NCBI GenBank assembly: GCA_013306675.1
Contig: JABLUY010000020.1
Span: 168,394-232,393, forward strand
DNA from: Thraustochytrium sp. TN22
Lineage: Eukaryota > Sar > Bigyra > Thraustochytrida > Thraustochytriidae
Reading direction: 5' to 3'
Length of the DNA stretch: 64,000 nt
Every line of letters starts with the position of its first letter. The stretch's first letter is position 1. A model generated the notes under the pieces. It ran no database searches, was not told where the DNA came from, and was given only the letters and a program-made list of their open reading frames with translations. Position numbers and translations under genes: made by a program. Shown one piece after another: positions 21,487 to 30,606 of this stretch.

Positions 21487-23541
21487 ATGCAGCGGGGAGC
21501 ACTTGACGAGGATGGCTTGCGGCATGTCGTGGTGAACACAACACGTCGTCGCGGTGGCGGCGGTGGCGGCGGCGGCGGGCCCGACCTCGCAGCCCTAGTG
21601 CAGCGCAGCAGGCAGCAGCGCCAGGTGCTTGCGAGCCATGGCGACTTCGCCGCGCTGCTGTTGCGTGTTGAGGTGGCTGAGCGCAAGGAAAAGGCGGAGG
21701 AGGCGTACCGACAGGTCCTCACGCAGGACCCAGGCTTGCCATCCTCGCACGAGCTCGATTCCGCGCCGGGCGTGCCGGGCGCCTTCTCTATGCGCGGTAG
21801 GCCGTACGTGCCGCTTGGCGGCTTCGTCAGCCTCGACCTCGGCCCGAAACCGGAAGGCGCCACCGACCAGGCCGTGTCACCCGGCCGCGGCCCAGACCCG
21901 CAAGAGACCGGCCAAGAAACTGCGCTAGGCCGGCCGCGGTCGGGCGCCGGGACTCGGCCAAGCTCGCCGGACGTACCGGTGTACGTAGGAGCAACAACGG
22001 CACCGATGAACGCGGCGCATTTCCCGCGCGACGAGGTCCTCCGCGGAGACCAGCGCAAGCGGCGCATTCGCGTGGCGCGGCGCGGCTTCCAGGAGCTCTT
22101 GCGGCGCCCGACTGAAATCGCTCATAACCTGCGCCTGCTCGCCGACAACGATGGCGCGGTCGAGGCGCTCGACCGCGCGACAACTCCTGCCAGCCCGGAG
22201 CCAGAGACCGCCGAGGGCGTTCCGGCGGTGTTTGCGAGCCAGGCCGAGCGCATGATCGCTGAGCTCGACGACACGTTCTCCGACGACGAGGACGTGGACG
22301 CCAAAATGAAGATTGCCGATCGTAGCAAGACAGTGAAATGCGCCGCTTCGCGCGCTGCTACAGAGCCCTGCACAGACGCGCAGACGGAGCGCGCAGCACG
22401 CCGCGCCGGGGCCGCCCGTATCAAGCAAATGACGGATGCTATGGCGCCCAAGCGTGTGGACTACCTCGCCAAACTCGAGCACAAACTAGGTGCTCTGGAG
22501 CGTGCCTGCCGCGCCTCGCGCGAGGAGATGCGCCCTCGCAAGGAGCATTTTGTGCGGCGCCCCGGTCGTGCCAAGCGCGGAGGCGCTCGTCTGAATGCCT
22601 CCACAGTGCAGGCCGCGCGGCTGGCCTTTCAAGCGGCCAAGGCGAAGCGCAAAGACGACCGGGGCGGTGTGGGCGGGGACGACGGCGCCAGCGCTATGGT
22701 CTCAGAGGCCGTTCAGCACCATTATGCGGCGCAAGCCCGCGTCGACAACCTCGCAAGCGGCTTCCGTCAGCAGCGCGACGACCTGCAACGCGAGCTGCGC
22801 TACGAACTCCTGCGCAGGCACCTCGCGCGCTTTCAGACGGCCGACCGTCCTGGCGCCTACGCGGCGGCCTCCGGCAGGGTCCTTCGACGCCTCGACTTCG
22901 AGTCGATCGGGCATCCCGCGCGCGCCGCAAGGCGCACGCCTCATCGCCGTGCCGCTCTCCACGATTTGGAGCGGGACCTCTCGCACGATACGGCGCACCA
23001 CGAAGGCGCGACGCACTCGTTCCGCAAGGACGCCGTGGCGCTCACGCGCGGTGCCGGCCTCGAGGTTTCGTGGGAACTGCACCAGAAATACTCGCGCAGT
23101 GGACCACAGGCTTCCCGATCGTTCGCCATCTACACGCAGACAACCGTGTCGGACGCAACCGGCAGCCCGCACCCCCCCGCTGCGCGCGCACTCCTCATGG
23201 GTGCCCCCCAAACGCAGCCAAGAGCGCACCGACCCGGGCCCAGCCCGCGTCGCCTGGTTTGGCGCCGCCCTGTGCAGCGGATTCCCGTGCAGGGCTCGCA
23301 GTACGAGCTCGCGCTCTTCCTTGCCGCGGACCTCGCCCCGAACCCGGCGCAGGTCGACGAAGTCCTGCGCGGTTTTCTGGGCCATGTTCGCTTGGTCCTG
23401 GCCGAACGTGTGGAGCCGCTCAGGGAGTCTGAGCTGCGCGCCGTCCTGCGCTCGGCGCCCTCAGCCTGTGTGCACCACGCCGGCTGCAAGAAGCTTATCA
23501 ATGCGCTCGCGGCCCACGTGAGCGCAGCGGCCACGGACTGA
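21487..23541 (+). CDS. Unrecognised 684-residue basic, helical protein
   Basis: An uninterrupted frame of 684 residues with no family I recognise. The N-terminus has a nine-Gly tract, then an Arg/Gln-rich helical segment and a proline-rich linker (about 80-170). A region rich in Arg and Ala (about 180-460) has charged helical stretches that may form short coiled coils. A small acidic patch (LDDTFSDDEDVD) lies near residue 260. The C-terminal 90 residues look folded (QYELALFLAADLAPNPAQVDE and a CVHHAGCKK motif). The long frame is supported as coding by its ordered hydrophobic pattern near the end and by its fit between neighbours: the stop lies 59 bp from the convergent methyltransferase stop. 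Function unknown. Confidence 0.6.
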   Translation: MQRGALDEDGLRHVVVNTTRRRGGGGGGGGGPDLAALVQRSRQQRQVLASHGDFAALLLRVEVAERKEKAEEAYRQVLTQDPGLPSSHELDSAPGVPGAFSMRGRPYVPLGGFVSLDLGPKPEGATDQAVSPGRGPDPQETGQETALGRPRSGAGTRPSSPDVPVYVGATTAPMNAAHFPRDEVLRGDQRKRRIRVARRGFQELLRRPTEIAHNLRLLADNDGAVEALDRATTPASPEPETAEGVPAVFASQAERMIAELDDTFSDDEDVDAKMKIADRSKTVKCAASRAATEPCTDAQTERAARRAGAARIKQMTDAMAPKRVDYLAKLEHKLGALERACRASREEMRPRKEHFVRRPGRAKRGGARLNASTVQAARLAFQAAKAKRKDDRGGVGGDDGASAMVSEAVQHHYAAQARVDNLASGFRQQRDDLQRELRYELLRRHLARFQTADRPGAYAAASGRVLRRLDFESIGHPARAARRTPHRRAALHDLERDLSHDTAHHEGATHSFRKDAVALTRGAGLEVSWELHQKYSRSGPQASRSFAIYTQTTVSDATGSPHPPAARALLMGAPQTQPRAHRPGPSPRRLVWRRPVQRIPVQGSQYELALFLAADLAPNPAQVDEVLRGFLGHVRLVLAERVEPLRESELRAVLRSAPSACVHHAGCKKLINALAAHVSAAATD

Positions 23542-23600
23542 CGAAGGCTTCTTAGGCTCAGGCTGGTGCCTTTGTAATGGAATGTAAGATACCGGTTCGG

Positions 23601-24476
23601 TCAACATAGCTCCCAATGGTAGACGGCCATCTCGACGGACCCAGTCCAGCCGAGCCAGCCCATAAAGGCGGATGCGCCCATGAGCGAGGCTGCGCGGCGC
23701 AGCTCGAGGCGGCGAAGCGATCGCAGCGCCTTGCGCATCATGAAGCGCGCAAAGGGCGCAAAGACGTGTGCGGTGATGTCGACGACCTCATAGGTCTCTG
23801 CGATGCCCTCGCGCAGGCAGAGCGCCGGGACGCGTTCCTTGGTGTACAGCAGGTTGTCAAGCGGCACGCCGGCGCAGACGGAGACGAGCTGCAGCACACA
23901 CATGTAGGCGGGCGCCCGTCGCCAGCGTTGCGCCGGGCTGAGGTCGAGCATGTCCCTCGCGCCGAAGACATCGGCCGCCGCGAAGCGCGCGCCCTTCTTC
24001 ATGCGCGCCTGGAGCGCCGCAAAGACCTGCCTGCGCGTGCTGACGTGGTAGAGCGCGTCCACGGAGACGACGACGTCGGCGTCGGTCACAGCCTGCAGCT
24101 CTTTGGCCGCCACGAGGGCGTCCATGCAGACCACATCCACGGCGTCCTCGGCAGCCGTGCGGCGACGCGCCTCGGCCACCTCGCTGGCCGTCACGTTCAC
24201 GCCCGTGAGCGCGCCAGTGCAGGCCAGCTCGGACCGCCAGAATAGCAGGCTCTGTCCGCACCCGCAGCCAAGGTCCACCACGGCGTCGCCGTCGCCCGCG
24301 CGCGCCGCGCCGCCCACGGCGCGCGCGAGCGAGCTGCACGCGCCCGAGTACGAGGTGGCCGGCCACAGCCCGAGGTTGAGCCAGGCCTCCGGCGCGCCGT
24401 CGTCGGCAAAGACGGCCGCGTCCAGCGGCGCGTAGGCGACGGCGCCGGAGGCGGCGGCGGCGCCGGCGGCAGCCAT
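23601..24476 (-). CDS. Class I SAM-dependent methyltransferase (UbiE/Methyltransf_11-like)
   Basis: The protein has 291 residues. Motif I for S-adenosylmethionine binding is VVDLGCGCGQS (about residue 74); an acidic strand end and the ALYHV stretch after DADVVVSVD fit motifs II-IV of the Rossmann methyltransferase fold. The upstream NLGLWPATSYS resembles the segment that caps the active site in small-molecule methyltransferases. The C-terminal third (FARFMMRKALRSLRRLELRRA) is basic and amphipathic and could touch membranes. The acceptor cannot be deduced. The start was chosen at MAAAGA; an open extension to 24677 overlaps the divergent PPP1R21 gene and is unlikely. It shares a 79-bp promoter with that gene. 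Confidence 0.8.
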   Translation of the reverse strand: MAAAGAAAASGAVAYAPLDAAVFADDGAPEAWLNLGLWPATSYSGACSSLARAVGGAARAGDGDAVVDLGCGCGQSLLFWRSELACTGALTGVNVTASEVAEARRRTAAEDAVDVVCMDALVAAKELQAVTDADVVVSVDALYHVSTRRQVFAALQARMKKGARFAAADVFGARDMLDLSPAQRWRRAPAYMCVLQLVSVCAGVPLDNLLYTKERVPALCLREGIAETYEVVDITAHVFAPFARFMMRKALRSLRRLELRRAASLMGASAFMGWLGWTGSVEMAVYHWELC

Positions 24477-24555
24477 CGCGCCCGCCCGCCCGCCTGCCTG
24501 CCCGCTCGCCCCACTCGAGCGCCGCGCGTCCGAGTCGCCGACGCGGGTCTGCGCC
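24477..24555. promoter_or_regulatory. 79-bp bidirectional promoter
   Basis: Only 79 bases separate the divergent start codons of the methyltransferase and the PPP1R21 homologue, so both promoters and 5' leaders must overlap here. No TATA-like box is visible; the segment is GC-rich with CCTGCC-type repeats. Confidence 0.6.
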
Positions 24556-26613
24556 ATGAGCGGCGCCATGGGCGGCGCCATGGGCGGCGAGGAGGACGTG
24601 AAGCGGCTGCGCGGCGAGCGGCTGCTGCTGAAGCGCGCGCTGGTGGCGGAGAAGGAGGCGGCGGCCGAGCTGCGCAAGCAGGCGGCCGCTGCTCAGGTGG
24701 AGCACCGCGAGCTCGTCGTCAAAGTGGACGGCCTCGCCCAGGAGCGGGGACGCCTCGCGGCGCAGGTGGCGCAGCTCAAGCAGGAGCTCAGCGCGCAACG
24801 CCAGGCCGCCTCGGCGCAGATCACCGGCGGCAGCATGTTCAACACGCTGCTCTCCTCCGCAGACGGGTCGGCCGCCGAGATCGACCGCCTGCGAAAGCAG
24901 GTGCAGCTCATGGAGGAAGAGCTCGCCAGCCAGATCAAGAACACTGCCAAGGTGCACGACGAGATGCACCGCCAGCGCCGCGCGCATGAGTACGAGACCC
25001 AGAAGCTGCGCGACCAGGCCGCCAAGGCCACTGAGGACGCCGAGCTCGCGCGCGAGCGCATGGATGCCGTCGTCGCCGATCTCGACTTCGCGCGCCGCCA
25101 CAATACCGAACTGCGCACCCAGCTTGACGCCAAGACCGGCCTGGCCGCCGAGCTCAGCCGCAAGCTCGAGGCCGGGGCCGCCGCGCTGCAGCGCCTACAG
25201 CGTCAGCGCGACGACGAGCTCGCCACCCTGCGCGCGCGCCTCCTTGCCAAGGTGCCCTTCGACGACGCGTCCGACCCGGAGATTGTTGCGCGCTTTGCGT
25301 TGCGACCCACGCTGGTCGAGCGCCAACGCCTGCGCCGCGCCCGTGCCGAGCTCCTGCACGCCCCGGCGCAGGACCTCGCCGCGGCGATTCTCGCGCTGCT
25401 CGCCGACGCCCGGAGGCACGGCGCGCCACGTGCGCTCTCTCAAGCGCTCGCGGCTCTCTGCTCCCCCCTGCAATCCTGCGCCAAGGAGCTGCGCGCCGGC
25501 CAGTCCCAGCGCTTGCAGGCTTGCGTCGCGCCTGCGCTCACCGCCGCCCGCGCGCTGCCGGACGCGCTACGTGACCCGACCGGCCCGCTCGCGACCGTCT
25601 TGCGCGCGCAGCTGGACAAGATTGGCAAGGCGGACCTCGCGCTTCTCACGGACGAGAGCGCGGCGTCCCTTCTCTCCGGCATGGCCGCGCAGCTTCGTCC
25701 TCGCCTCGAGGTGGGAGAGACGGACGACCTGGAGAACGCTCTGCACAGGGCGCTGCGCGCTTTCGCGGAGGCGTCCGTGGCGGCCGCGCAGGTCCTTCAG
25801 GAGACTGCGGTGCGCGCGGGCTCACTCGGGCGCGAGTCCGCGCGCCTCCGCCAGGGCGCTGCCTTTATTGCTCACACGCGTGACGCGGTTGCGGCGCCTG
25901 CTGCGCGGCCAGCCGGGTCGCGCCGCCAGCTCGCCGACCAGTCGCAGGCACTCACGGACCAGGCCGCACGCATCGCCAAACTCGAGACGCAGTACGAGGC
26001 TGCACGTGCCGCCTTGACTGCCACGGAGAAGCAGCTCGAGCAACAAACTCGCAGCGTCGAGCCTGCGTCGCGCTTCGCCTCGCGCGAGAGTGACGTCGCC
26101 GTCAACGAAGACGACAACAAGGACGACGCAGGGCACTACGAGCTAGTCGTGGTGGATGAGGCGACCGGCTGCCTCGAAGATGGCCTGCGGGAGGTCATTC
26201 TCGCCGGCGCGCTCGCTCCTTTGCCGGCCTGGGCCGACAGCGTCCGCGCGGAGATGGACGAGCTGGACCAGCGCCGCCGCGAGGCCGATGCCAGGGCCGC
26301 CTCTGTGTATAAGGACTACCTCGAGGTGGCGGCGCGGGCGCGCGAACTCGACGAGGAGCGCACGGCGCACGAGGAGAGCCGCCGCCGCTTCGAGGCGGCC
26401 CTGGAAGAGGCACGTGCGGCGTCCGGAGAGGAGATGCGCCACGTCAAGGCCAGCTACGACGCCCAGCTACAGCAGCTGACCGCCGAGATGATGCGGCTTC
26501 AGGACGTGGAGCAGGACCTTGAGCTAGAGGTTGGTCGTCTGCGGCAGGAGGCGGGCGGGGCCAAGGCGAGGCCAGCGTCGAACCCGTTCGAAGGCGACGA
26601 CGATGACGTCTGA
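24556..26613 (+). CDS. PPP1R21: PPP1R21 (KLRAQ) homologue, coiled-coil endosomal protein
   Basis: The protein has 685 residues against 780 in human PPP1R21. The N-terminal coiled coil (RLRGERLLLKRALVAEKEAA) matches the KLRAQ domain start. The junction LLAKVPFDDASDP, followed by a helical block (about 220-470), corresponds to KVPFND and the following domain of PPP1R21. A second coiled coil (about 560-665) contains ASYDAQLQQL, like the YEDQL segment of the family. In animals PPP1R21 is a subunit of the FERRY complex, which links Rab5 early endosomes to mRNA and translation. The last residues are SNPFEGDDDDV: an NPF motif (from residue 676), the kind that EH-domain endocytic proteins bind, followed by acids. 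Assigned from remembered family motifs, not a search. Divergent from the methyltransferase gene. Confidence 0.7.
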   Translation: MSGAMGGAMGGEEDVKRLRGERLLLKRALVAEKEAAAELRKQAAAAQVEHRELVVKVDGLAQERGRLAAQVAQLKQELSAQRQAASAQITGGSMFNTLLSSADGSAAEIDRLRKQVQLMEEELASQIKNTAKVHDEMHRQRRAHEYETQKLRDQAAKATEDAELARERMDAVVADLDFARRHNTELRTQLDAKTGLAAELSRKLEAGAAALQRLQRQRDDELATLRARLLAKVPFDDASDPEIVARFALRPTLVERQRLRRARAELLHAPAQDLAAAILALLADARRHGAPRALSQALAALCSPLQSCAKELRAGQSQRLQACVAPALTAARALPDALRDPTGPLATVLRAQLDKIGKADLALLTDESAASLLSGMAAQLRPRLEVGETDDLENALHRALRAFAEASVAAAQVLQETAVRAGSLGRESARLRQGAAFIAHTRDAVAAPAARPAGSRRQLADQSQALTDQAARIAKLETQYEAARAALTATEKQLEQQTRSVEPASRFASRESDVAVNEDDNKDDAGHYELVVVDEATGCLEDGLREVILAGALAPLPAWADSVRAEMDELDQRRREADARAASVYKDYLEVAARARELDEERTAHEESRRRFEAALEEARAASGEEMRHVKASYDAQLQQLTAEMMRLQDVEQDLELEVGRLRQEAGGAKARPASNPFEGDDDDV

Positions 26614-26831
26614 ATCCCGCCTAGCCCCATTCTCCCGCCCCCGCCCAAAGACGGAAGCAGGGACAGCATACATGAGTCCCCAACGGTTCGCCTTTTTTGT
26701 CGCGTCATGCCGGTGATGTCACGGTCTCGGCCCGGAGAACGAACGAAAAAAGGACTCGGACTCGAGCGCACGCGCGCGCAGCGCGCTCGCAGTCAGCGCG
26801 CTCTCGTTCCGTGCGCGCGCAGGCACGTACG

Positions 26832-28064
26832 ATGATCGTACGGTGCGTGCTGCGCTCGCTGCGAGTGTCTCGCATGGACAACCCATACTGCATCCTGGAG
26901 ACAGCGGCTGGGCAGGTGCAGCCTCGCTTAGGCAAGGCGGTCTTGTGCAGATTGGACGAGGAGGAGCGCACGCTCTGCGTGCGCGTAGAGGAAAACGCGC
27001 AACTACAGCGCCGGCTGCCTGTGCGAGGCGAGCTTAGGCTGCCCGCGTCGCAGCGGAGCGTGAGGAGCGGGAACAAGACTGGCCAGAACGAGAGTGAGGA
27101 GGAGATCGACAACTATGATGAGGAGGAAGCCGAGGTTGCCGTGGAGCTCGTGGATGGGCGTGGCCGTGCCGCCGGGCGCGCAGTCTTCGGCGTGCGCCCT
27201 CATATTCAGGGCATGCAGGTCGTGCTCGAGAGCGTGCGTCCCTTTGGACGGGCGGCCGAGACCATCTCCCCGATCAAGCGTAGCACGCCGAACCTCGCCG
27301 GCTTCTACATGCGCGTGCGTGCAGGTGACCACGAGGAGAAGCGTAAGTCGCGCGCCACGGCGTGGTCTGCGCAGACCGGCTTTAAGGTTGACCAGGGCTT
27401 TCTGGTCCCGACCGGCCATCTCGGCCACCGGCTTGAGATTTTCGTGGAAGAGGTGAAGGAACTGCCTCAGACCGGTGTGCTGGAGGTCCCGACGGTACCC
27501 GACGAGCTCCCTGCCTCAGGTCGCTACTTTTGCGTCGGCAGAGACGAAGTCATTCGCTTCGAGCTTCGTCTGCGCTTTCGCTGGTCAGCACAATCGGTGG
27601 ACGACGAAGCGCCAGCGTCCGGCCTCGTCGGCATGCGGGACGCGCCTCTACCTCAGCTGCCGCCGGTATCCAGCACACCAGCGCCGACGCGAGCATGCCC
27701 TTTGGAAGACCCTGCGCCTTTAGAGCACGAGACGAAGACCGTTCGTCGGCTCCGCAAACGCTTGGTGGCCGAGGAGGAACGCGCTCGGACGTTCGCACGC
27801 CGCTTAGAGCGCGCAACATCCTGCGTTGCCAACCTGGATGAGGAGATCGCGCGTCTCAAGGAGGAGAATCGCCACCTCAAGAAGACCGTCAAGTACTTGC
27901 GACCGCACTGGGACAGCATTGAGTTTTTGCGTGGGGACTTTGCTGCTGGCGATGAGGACCGGGCGGCGCACACACCCGAAGTATTCAATGAGGGAGCGTC
28001 ACTGTGCGCGACAAGTGCAGCAGAGTCGACGCGCTCGTCGCGAGGGTCGTGTCTGATCATGTGA
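26832..28064 (+). CDS. Coiled-coil protein with possible C2-like N-terminus and C-terminal CaaX box
   Basis: The protein has 410 residues. The first part (VLRSLRVSRMDNPYCILET, then beta-rich sequence to about 280) has the feel of a C2 or NT-C2 beta sandwich, but this is not certain. An acidic loop (SEEEIDNYDEEEAEV) interrupts it near residue 90. Residues about 300-370 form a clear charged coiled coil (RRLRKRLVAEEERARTFARR and LDEEIARLKEENRHLKK). The protein ends in CLIM, a canonical CaaX box; Met at the last position favours farnesylation. It is therefore likely anchored to a membrane by a prenyl group on Cys407. The start is the first Met after a low-complexity Arg run; Met at 26874 is an alternative. 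Its stop lies 43 bp from the convergent B9D2 stop. Confidence 0.65.
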   Translation: MIVRCVLRSLRVSRMDNPYCILETAAGQVQPRLGKAVLCRLDEEERTLCVRVEENAQLQRRLPVRGELRLPASQRSVRSGNKTGQNESEEEIDNYDEEEAEVAVELVDGRGRAAGRAVFGVRPHIQGMQVVLESVRPFGRAAETISPIKRSTPNLAGFYMRVRAGDHEEKRKSRATAWSAQTGFKVDQGFLVPTGHLGHRLEIFVEEVKELPQTGVLEVPTVPDELPASGRYFCVGRDEVIRFELRLRFRWSAQSVDDEAPASGLVGMRDAPLPQLPPVSSTPAPTRACPLEDPAPLEHETKTVRRLRKRLVAEEERARTFARRLERATSCVANLDEEIARLKEENRHLKKTVKYLRPHWDSIEFLRGDFAAGDEDRAAHTPEVFNEGASLCATSAAESTRSSRGSCLIM

Positions 28065-28107
28065 GGGGCGTGTACACAGTTTCAAAGTAGCTGAGGAAGG
28101 TTTAGAA

Positions 28108-28931
28108 TCAACAGGACATGGTGTTGGACTTGAATTCGACGCCTCGATTCCTGAAGCCGCGCTGCAGGACCTCAAGATGCACCTGGACGGTGCCTACTGT
28201 CTCGGTGACGAGGTCGAAGCGGTCTGCGGATGAGTGTACGATCTCGCGATGGTCTAGATGCGAGGTGGTGTCGAAGAAGTAATTGAAGATGCGCTCGGTG
28301 AGCGAGCCCTGCGGCTTCCAAACCACGCAGTCGACGGCGTGCTCGCCAGGGCTTGTCGGTACATAGGCAACACTGTATCCAGCTGTTGCGCACGAGGTCA
28401 GCTTTCATTCATTCATTCATGCATGCATTCATTCATTCGTTCGTTCGTTCGTTCCCTCTCTTTGACTTTCTTGCTTCACATCGCTTCACAACTCTCAATT
28501 TCTTCTCCGCGCCCTCTGTTTCTCGCGCGAACCCTGCGTCCAAGAACGTACCAAGCTCGCTTCTGCCGTAGTCGTCTTCGTGCCATACCTCGAGTAGCAG
28601 CTTGGGCCAGCTCTTGAGCGTCGTTGTGGCAAAGTGCACATCGATCGGATGGTTCCACACCACGAGGTCCGGCTCGAAGGCACTCGCCTGGCTCAGCTGC
28701 GTCTGGCCTTCCACCACGCCATCCAGCTGCGTCCACGCCTCGTCCTCCGTGACGAAGCGGAACTTGCACATGAGCCTTTGCTTCTCAAAGTCCTCTGCGC
28801 CCACCACCTCGCCAATCAGGTGCACTGCGTCGTCGGCGTCAGCCCTCCTCCGCTCGTCGCCCCCCTGGGTCTCTCTCTCTCTCGCTCGCCCGCGCTGGGC
28901 CTACGGCGCGCAGCGACGTACCTTCCGGCAT
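28108..28931 (-). CDS. B9D2: B9 domain protein 2 (ciliary transition zone), three exons
   Basis: Exons on the minus strand are 28931-28922, 28824-28552 and 28382-28108, giving 185 residues (human B9D2 175). Exon 1 codes only MPE plus one base; joining gives MPEVHLIGEVVGAEDF, as B9D2 proteins begin. The second junction gives RSELAGYSVAYVPTSPGEH. Further family matches are GVVEGQTQ, WNHPIDVHFATTTLKSWPKL, SADRFDLVTETVGTVQVHLE and a final FRNRGVEF. Introns are 97 and 169 bp; donors are GTACGT in both, acceptors CGCAG and AACAG. B9D2 works with B9D1 and MKS1 in the transition-zone gate at the base of cilia, so the organism probably makes a flagellum at some stage. It is divergent from the methyltransferase at 29206. 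Confidence 0.93.
28405..28454. repeat. Tetranucleotide repeats (ATTC/GTTC) inside B9D2 intron 2
   Basis: Runs of CATT, GCAT and CGTT units fill about 50 bp of the 169-bp second intron of B9D2, close to its 3' end on the minus strand. Such a tract is likely length-variable. Confidence 0.9.
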
Positions 28932-29205
28932 GATGCCCGCCTTGCTGCGCAGCGCCGGCGCGAGCTGCTCGCTTGGGCGGGAGGGCTAGCACCACGGAGC
29001 GGCCGTCCCGCCGCGGCTTTGCGTTTCCAAGCTCCACGGGCGCCGCGCCACGCCGCCGCAGCCGTGCAGGGCTGATGCCAGTGCGGCAGTGCCAATGCCA
29101 ATGCAGGCACGCACGATCGCTGTAACGGTCACAGCGCGAGCAGCAGATTTTTCCCTCGCCGGCACGCGCTGCCGCGGCGCCGCGCGCGCGAGGGGCCAGA
29201 GCGCG
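28932..29205. promoter_or_regulatory. Bidirectional promoter region, B9D2 / DOT1-like methyltransferase
   Basis: 274 bp between divergent start codons. It is GC-rich with a CCAATGCCAATGC stretch near 29090-29100, which could offer CCAAT-like sites; this is only suggestive. Confidence 0.45.
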
Positions 29206-30510
29206 ATGGCGAAGCGCAGCGGCGGCGCGGCGGACGGCGAGGCGGCGGCGGCTGCGGCGGCGGCCGCCGCCGCTGCGGCACCCCCTCCTGCGGCGGTGGC
29301 GCTGGCAGCAGTGGCGGCCGACGCCGCGGCGCCCAGGTGCAAACGGGCGCGGCGTGAAACCGGCGAGGATGGCGAGACGCCCGCGCCGGCAACGGAGGCG
29401 CGCGCGCGCCTGAGCGTGGGCGCGGGCGCGGGCGCGGACGCGGAATTCGTGCCGGGGGAGAAGCTGATGAAGTGGTTCGGAAGCCTGAACCGGCAGGTGG
29501 GAAAGCTGCACGAGCACGTATCGCCCAAGTACACGATGCGCGAGCGCGAGGACTTTGCGATTGAGGAGGAGTACGGCGGCATTACCGGGACGCTGCGGCC
29601 TGGGTGCTTTGATCGCATGGTGCGCGTGCTGGGCGGGCAGGCCGTCAAGGGGTGCAAGGCGCTGACAATGAAGGGCGCCGGCGCTGCGGAGGGCGGGGAC
29701 GCCTCGGACGCTGCGCGTGTTGTCGGGCCTGCCTATGCCCTCACGGAGGATAGCGTCTTCTGCGATATTGGATCCGGGACCGGGCGCCCCACGTTTTACT
29801 TTGCCTGCCTGGGCATCCGCGCGAGCATCGGCTTCGACGTGGACCCCATGCTCGTGCTTAACAGCCTGCATTCGCGGCGCTTGCTCCTGCGCAAGCCAGC
29901 GAACGCAGCTATTCTGCATGCGCCAACGTGCTTCTTCCAGGCTGACGTGCTGCGTCTAAGGACGCTGGGGCCCGTCACGCACGTCTTCGCGTTCTTGGGA
30001 TATCCGGACATCGTCAAGGCCACAACCCTGCTTGTGGCGACCTCCGGGGTGCTCGTCTTTGTCCCGGTCGTTCTTCACCTGGACGAGCTGCGGCGCACAG
30101 GTGTTCTGGACCCGGATCCGAGCGGCAACGACGAGTGCGAAAACCCGATCATTCACCTCCCGAACATGTCCATGCCAAGCGGATCCTCATATAGCGGCAT
30201 GGCTATCCCGATGACTCCCCACCGGCGGCGGCGCGTCATCGAATGCCTGGGCGCGGATGAGGACGCCGGTCAGGTCGCGGCGGCGCAGGTCTCGCCGCCC
30301 TCGGAGCGCACGGACGAGGTCGCTTCGGATGACGAGGTCTCCAGCTCTCCGCGCGCTGCGTCCGGCGACTTGGCGTCGCAGCTCGAGCGTGCCTTGGCGA
30401 CCGAGGGCGGCCTGGCTGCGCTGGCCGAGGAGACCTTGGATGCACTGCAGCAGGGAAGTGATAAGCGGCCACGGCGGCGCTGCGCGCGCGCGCCCGTACG
30501 AATCCGGTGA
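29206..30510 (+). CDS. Putative class I (DOT1-like) protein methyltransferase
   Basis: The protein has 434 residues from this ATG. It opens with an Ala-rich low-complexity tract and a basic cluster (CKRARRE) that could be a nuclear signal. The core (about 85-350) contains FCDIGSGTGRPTFYFACLGI, a SAM-binding motif I followed by a helix, then GFDVDPMLVLNSL with the acidic residue of motif II. VFAFLGYPDI fits motif IV. The spacing, and a long helical region before motif I (LMKWFGSLNRQVGKLHEHV), recall DOT1-type histone lysine methyltransferases, but the match is weak and another substrate is possible. The C-terminal 90 residues are acidic and Ser-rich, with a basic end. The start was chosen because upstream codons are short Met/Pro repeats in the divergent promoter. 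Confidence 0.55.
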   Translation: MAKRSGGAADGEAAAAAAAAAAAAAPPPAAVALAAVAADAAAPRCKRARRETGEDGETPAPATEARARLSVGAGAGADAEFVPGEKLMKWFGSLNRQVGKLHEHVSPKYTMREREDFAIEEEYGGITGTLRPGCFDRMVRVLGGQAVKGCKALTMKGAGAAEGGDASDAARVVGPAYALTEDSVFCDIGSGTGRPTFYFACLGIRASIGFDVDPMLVLNSLHSRRLLLRKPANAAILHAPTCFFQADVLRLRTLGPVTHVFAFLGYPDIVKATTLLVATSGVLVFVPVVLHLDELRRTGVLDPDPSGNDECENPIIHLPNMSMPSGSSYSGMAIPMTPHRRRRVIECLGADEDAGQVAAAQVSPPSERTDEVASDDEVSSSPRAASGDLASQLERALATEGGLAALAEETLDALQQGSDKRPRRRCARAPVRIR

Positions 30511-30606
30511 AGAGCAAGTGCGGCAACGCAATCAATGAATCAAGGCACGGCAGTCTGATGACACTGAGAAGGAAAGGACAAGAAAGTAATGACTAGAAGA
30601 CACGGC

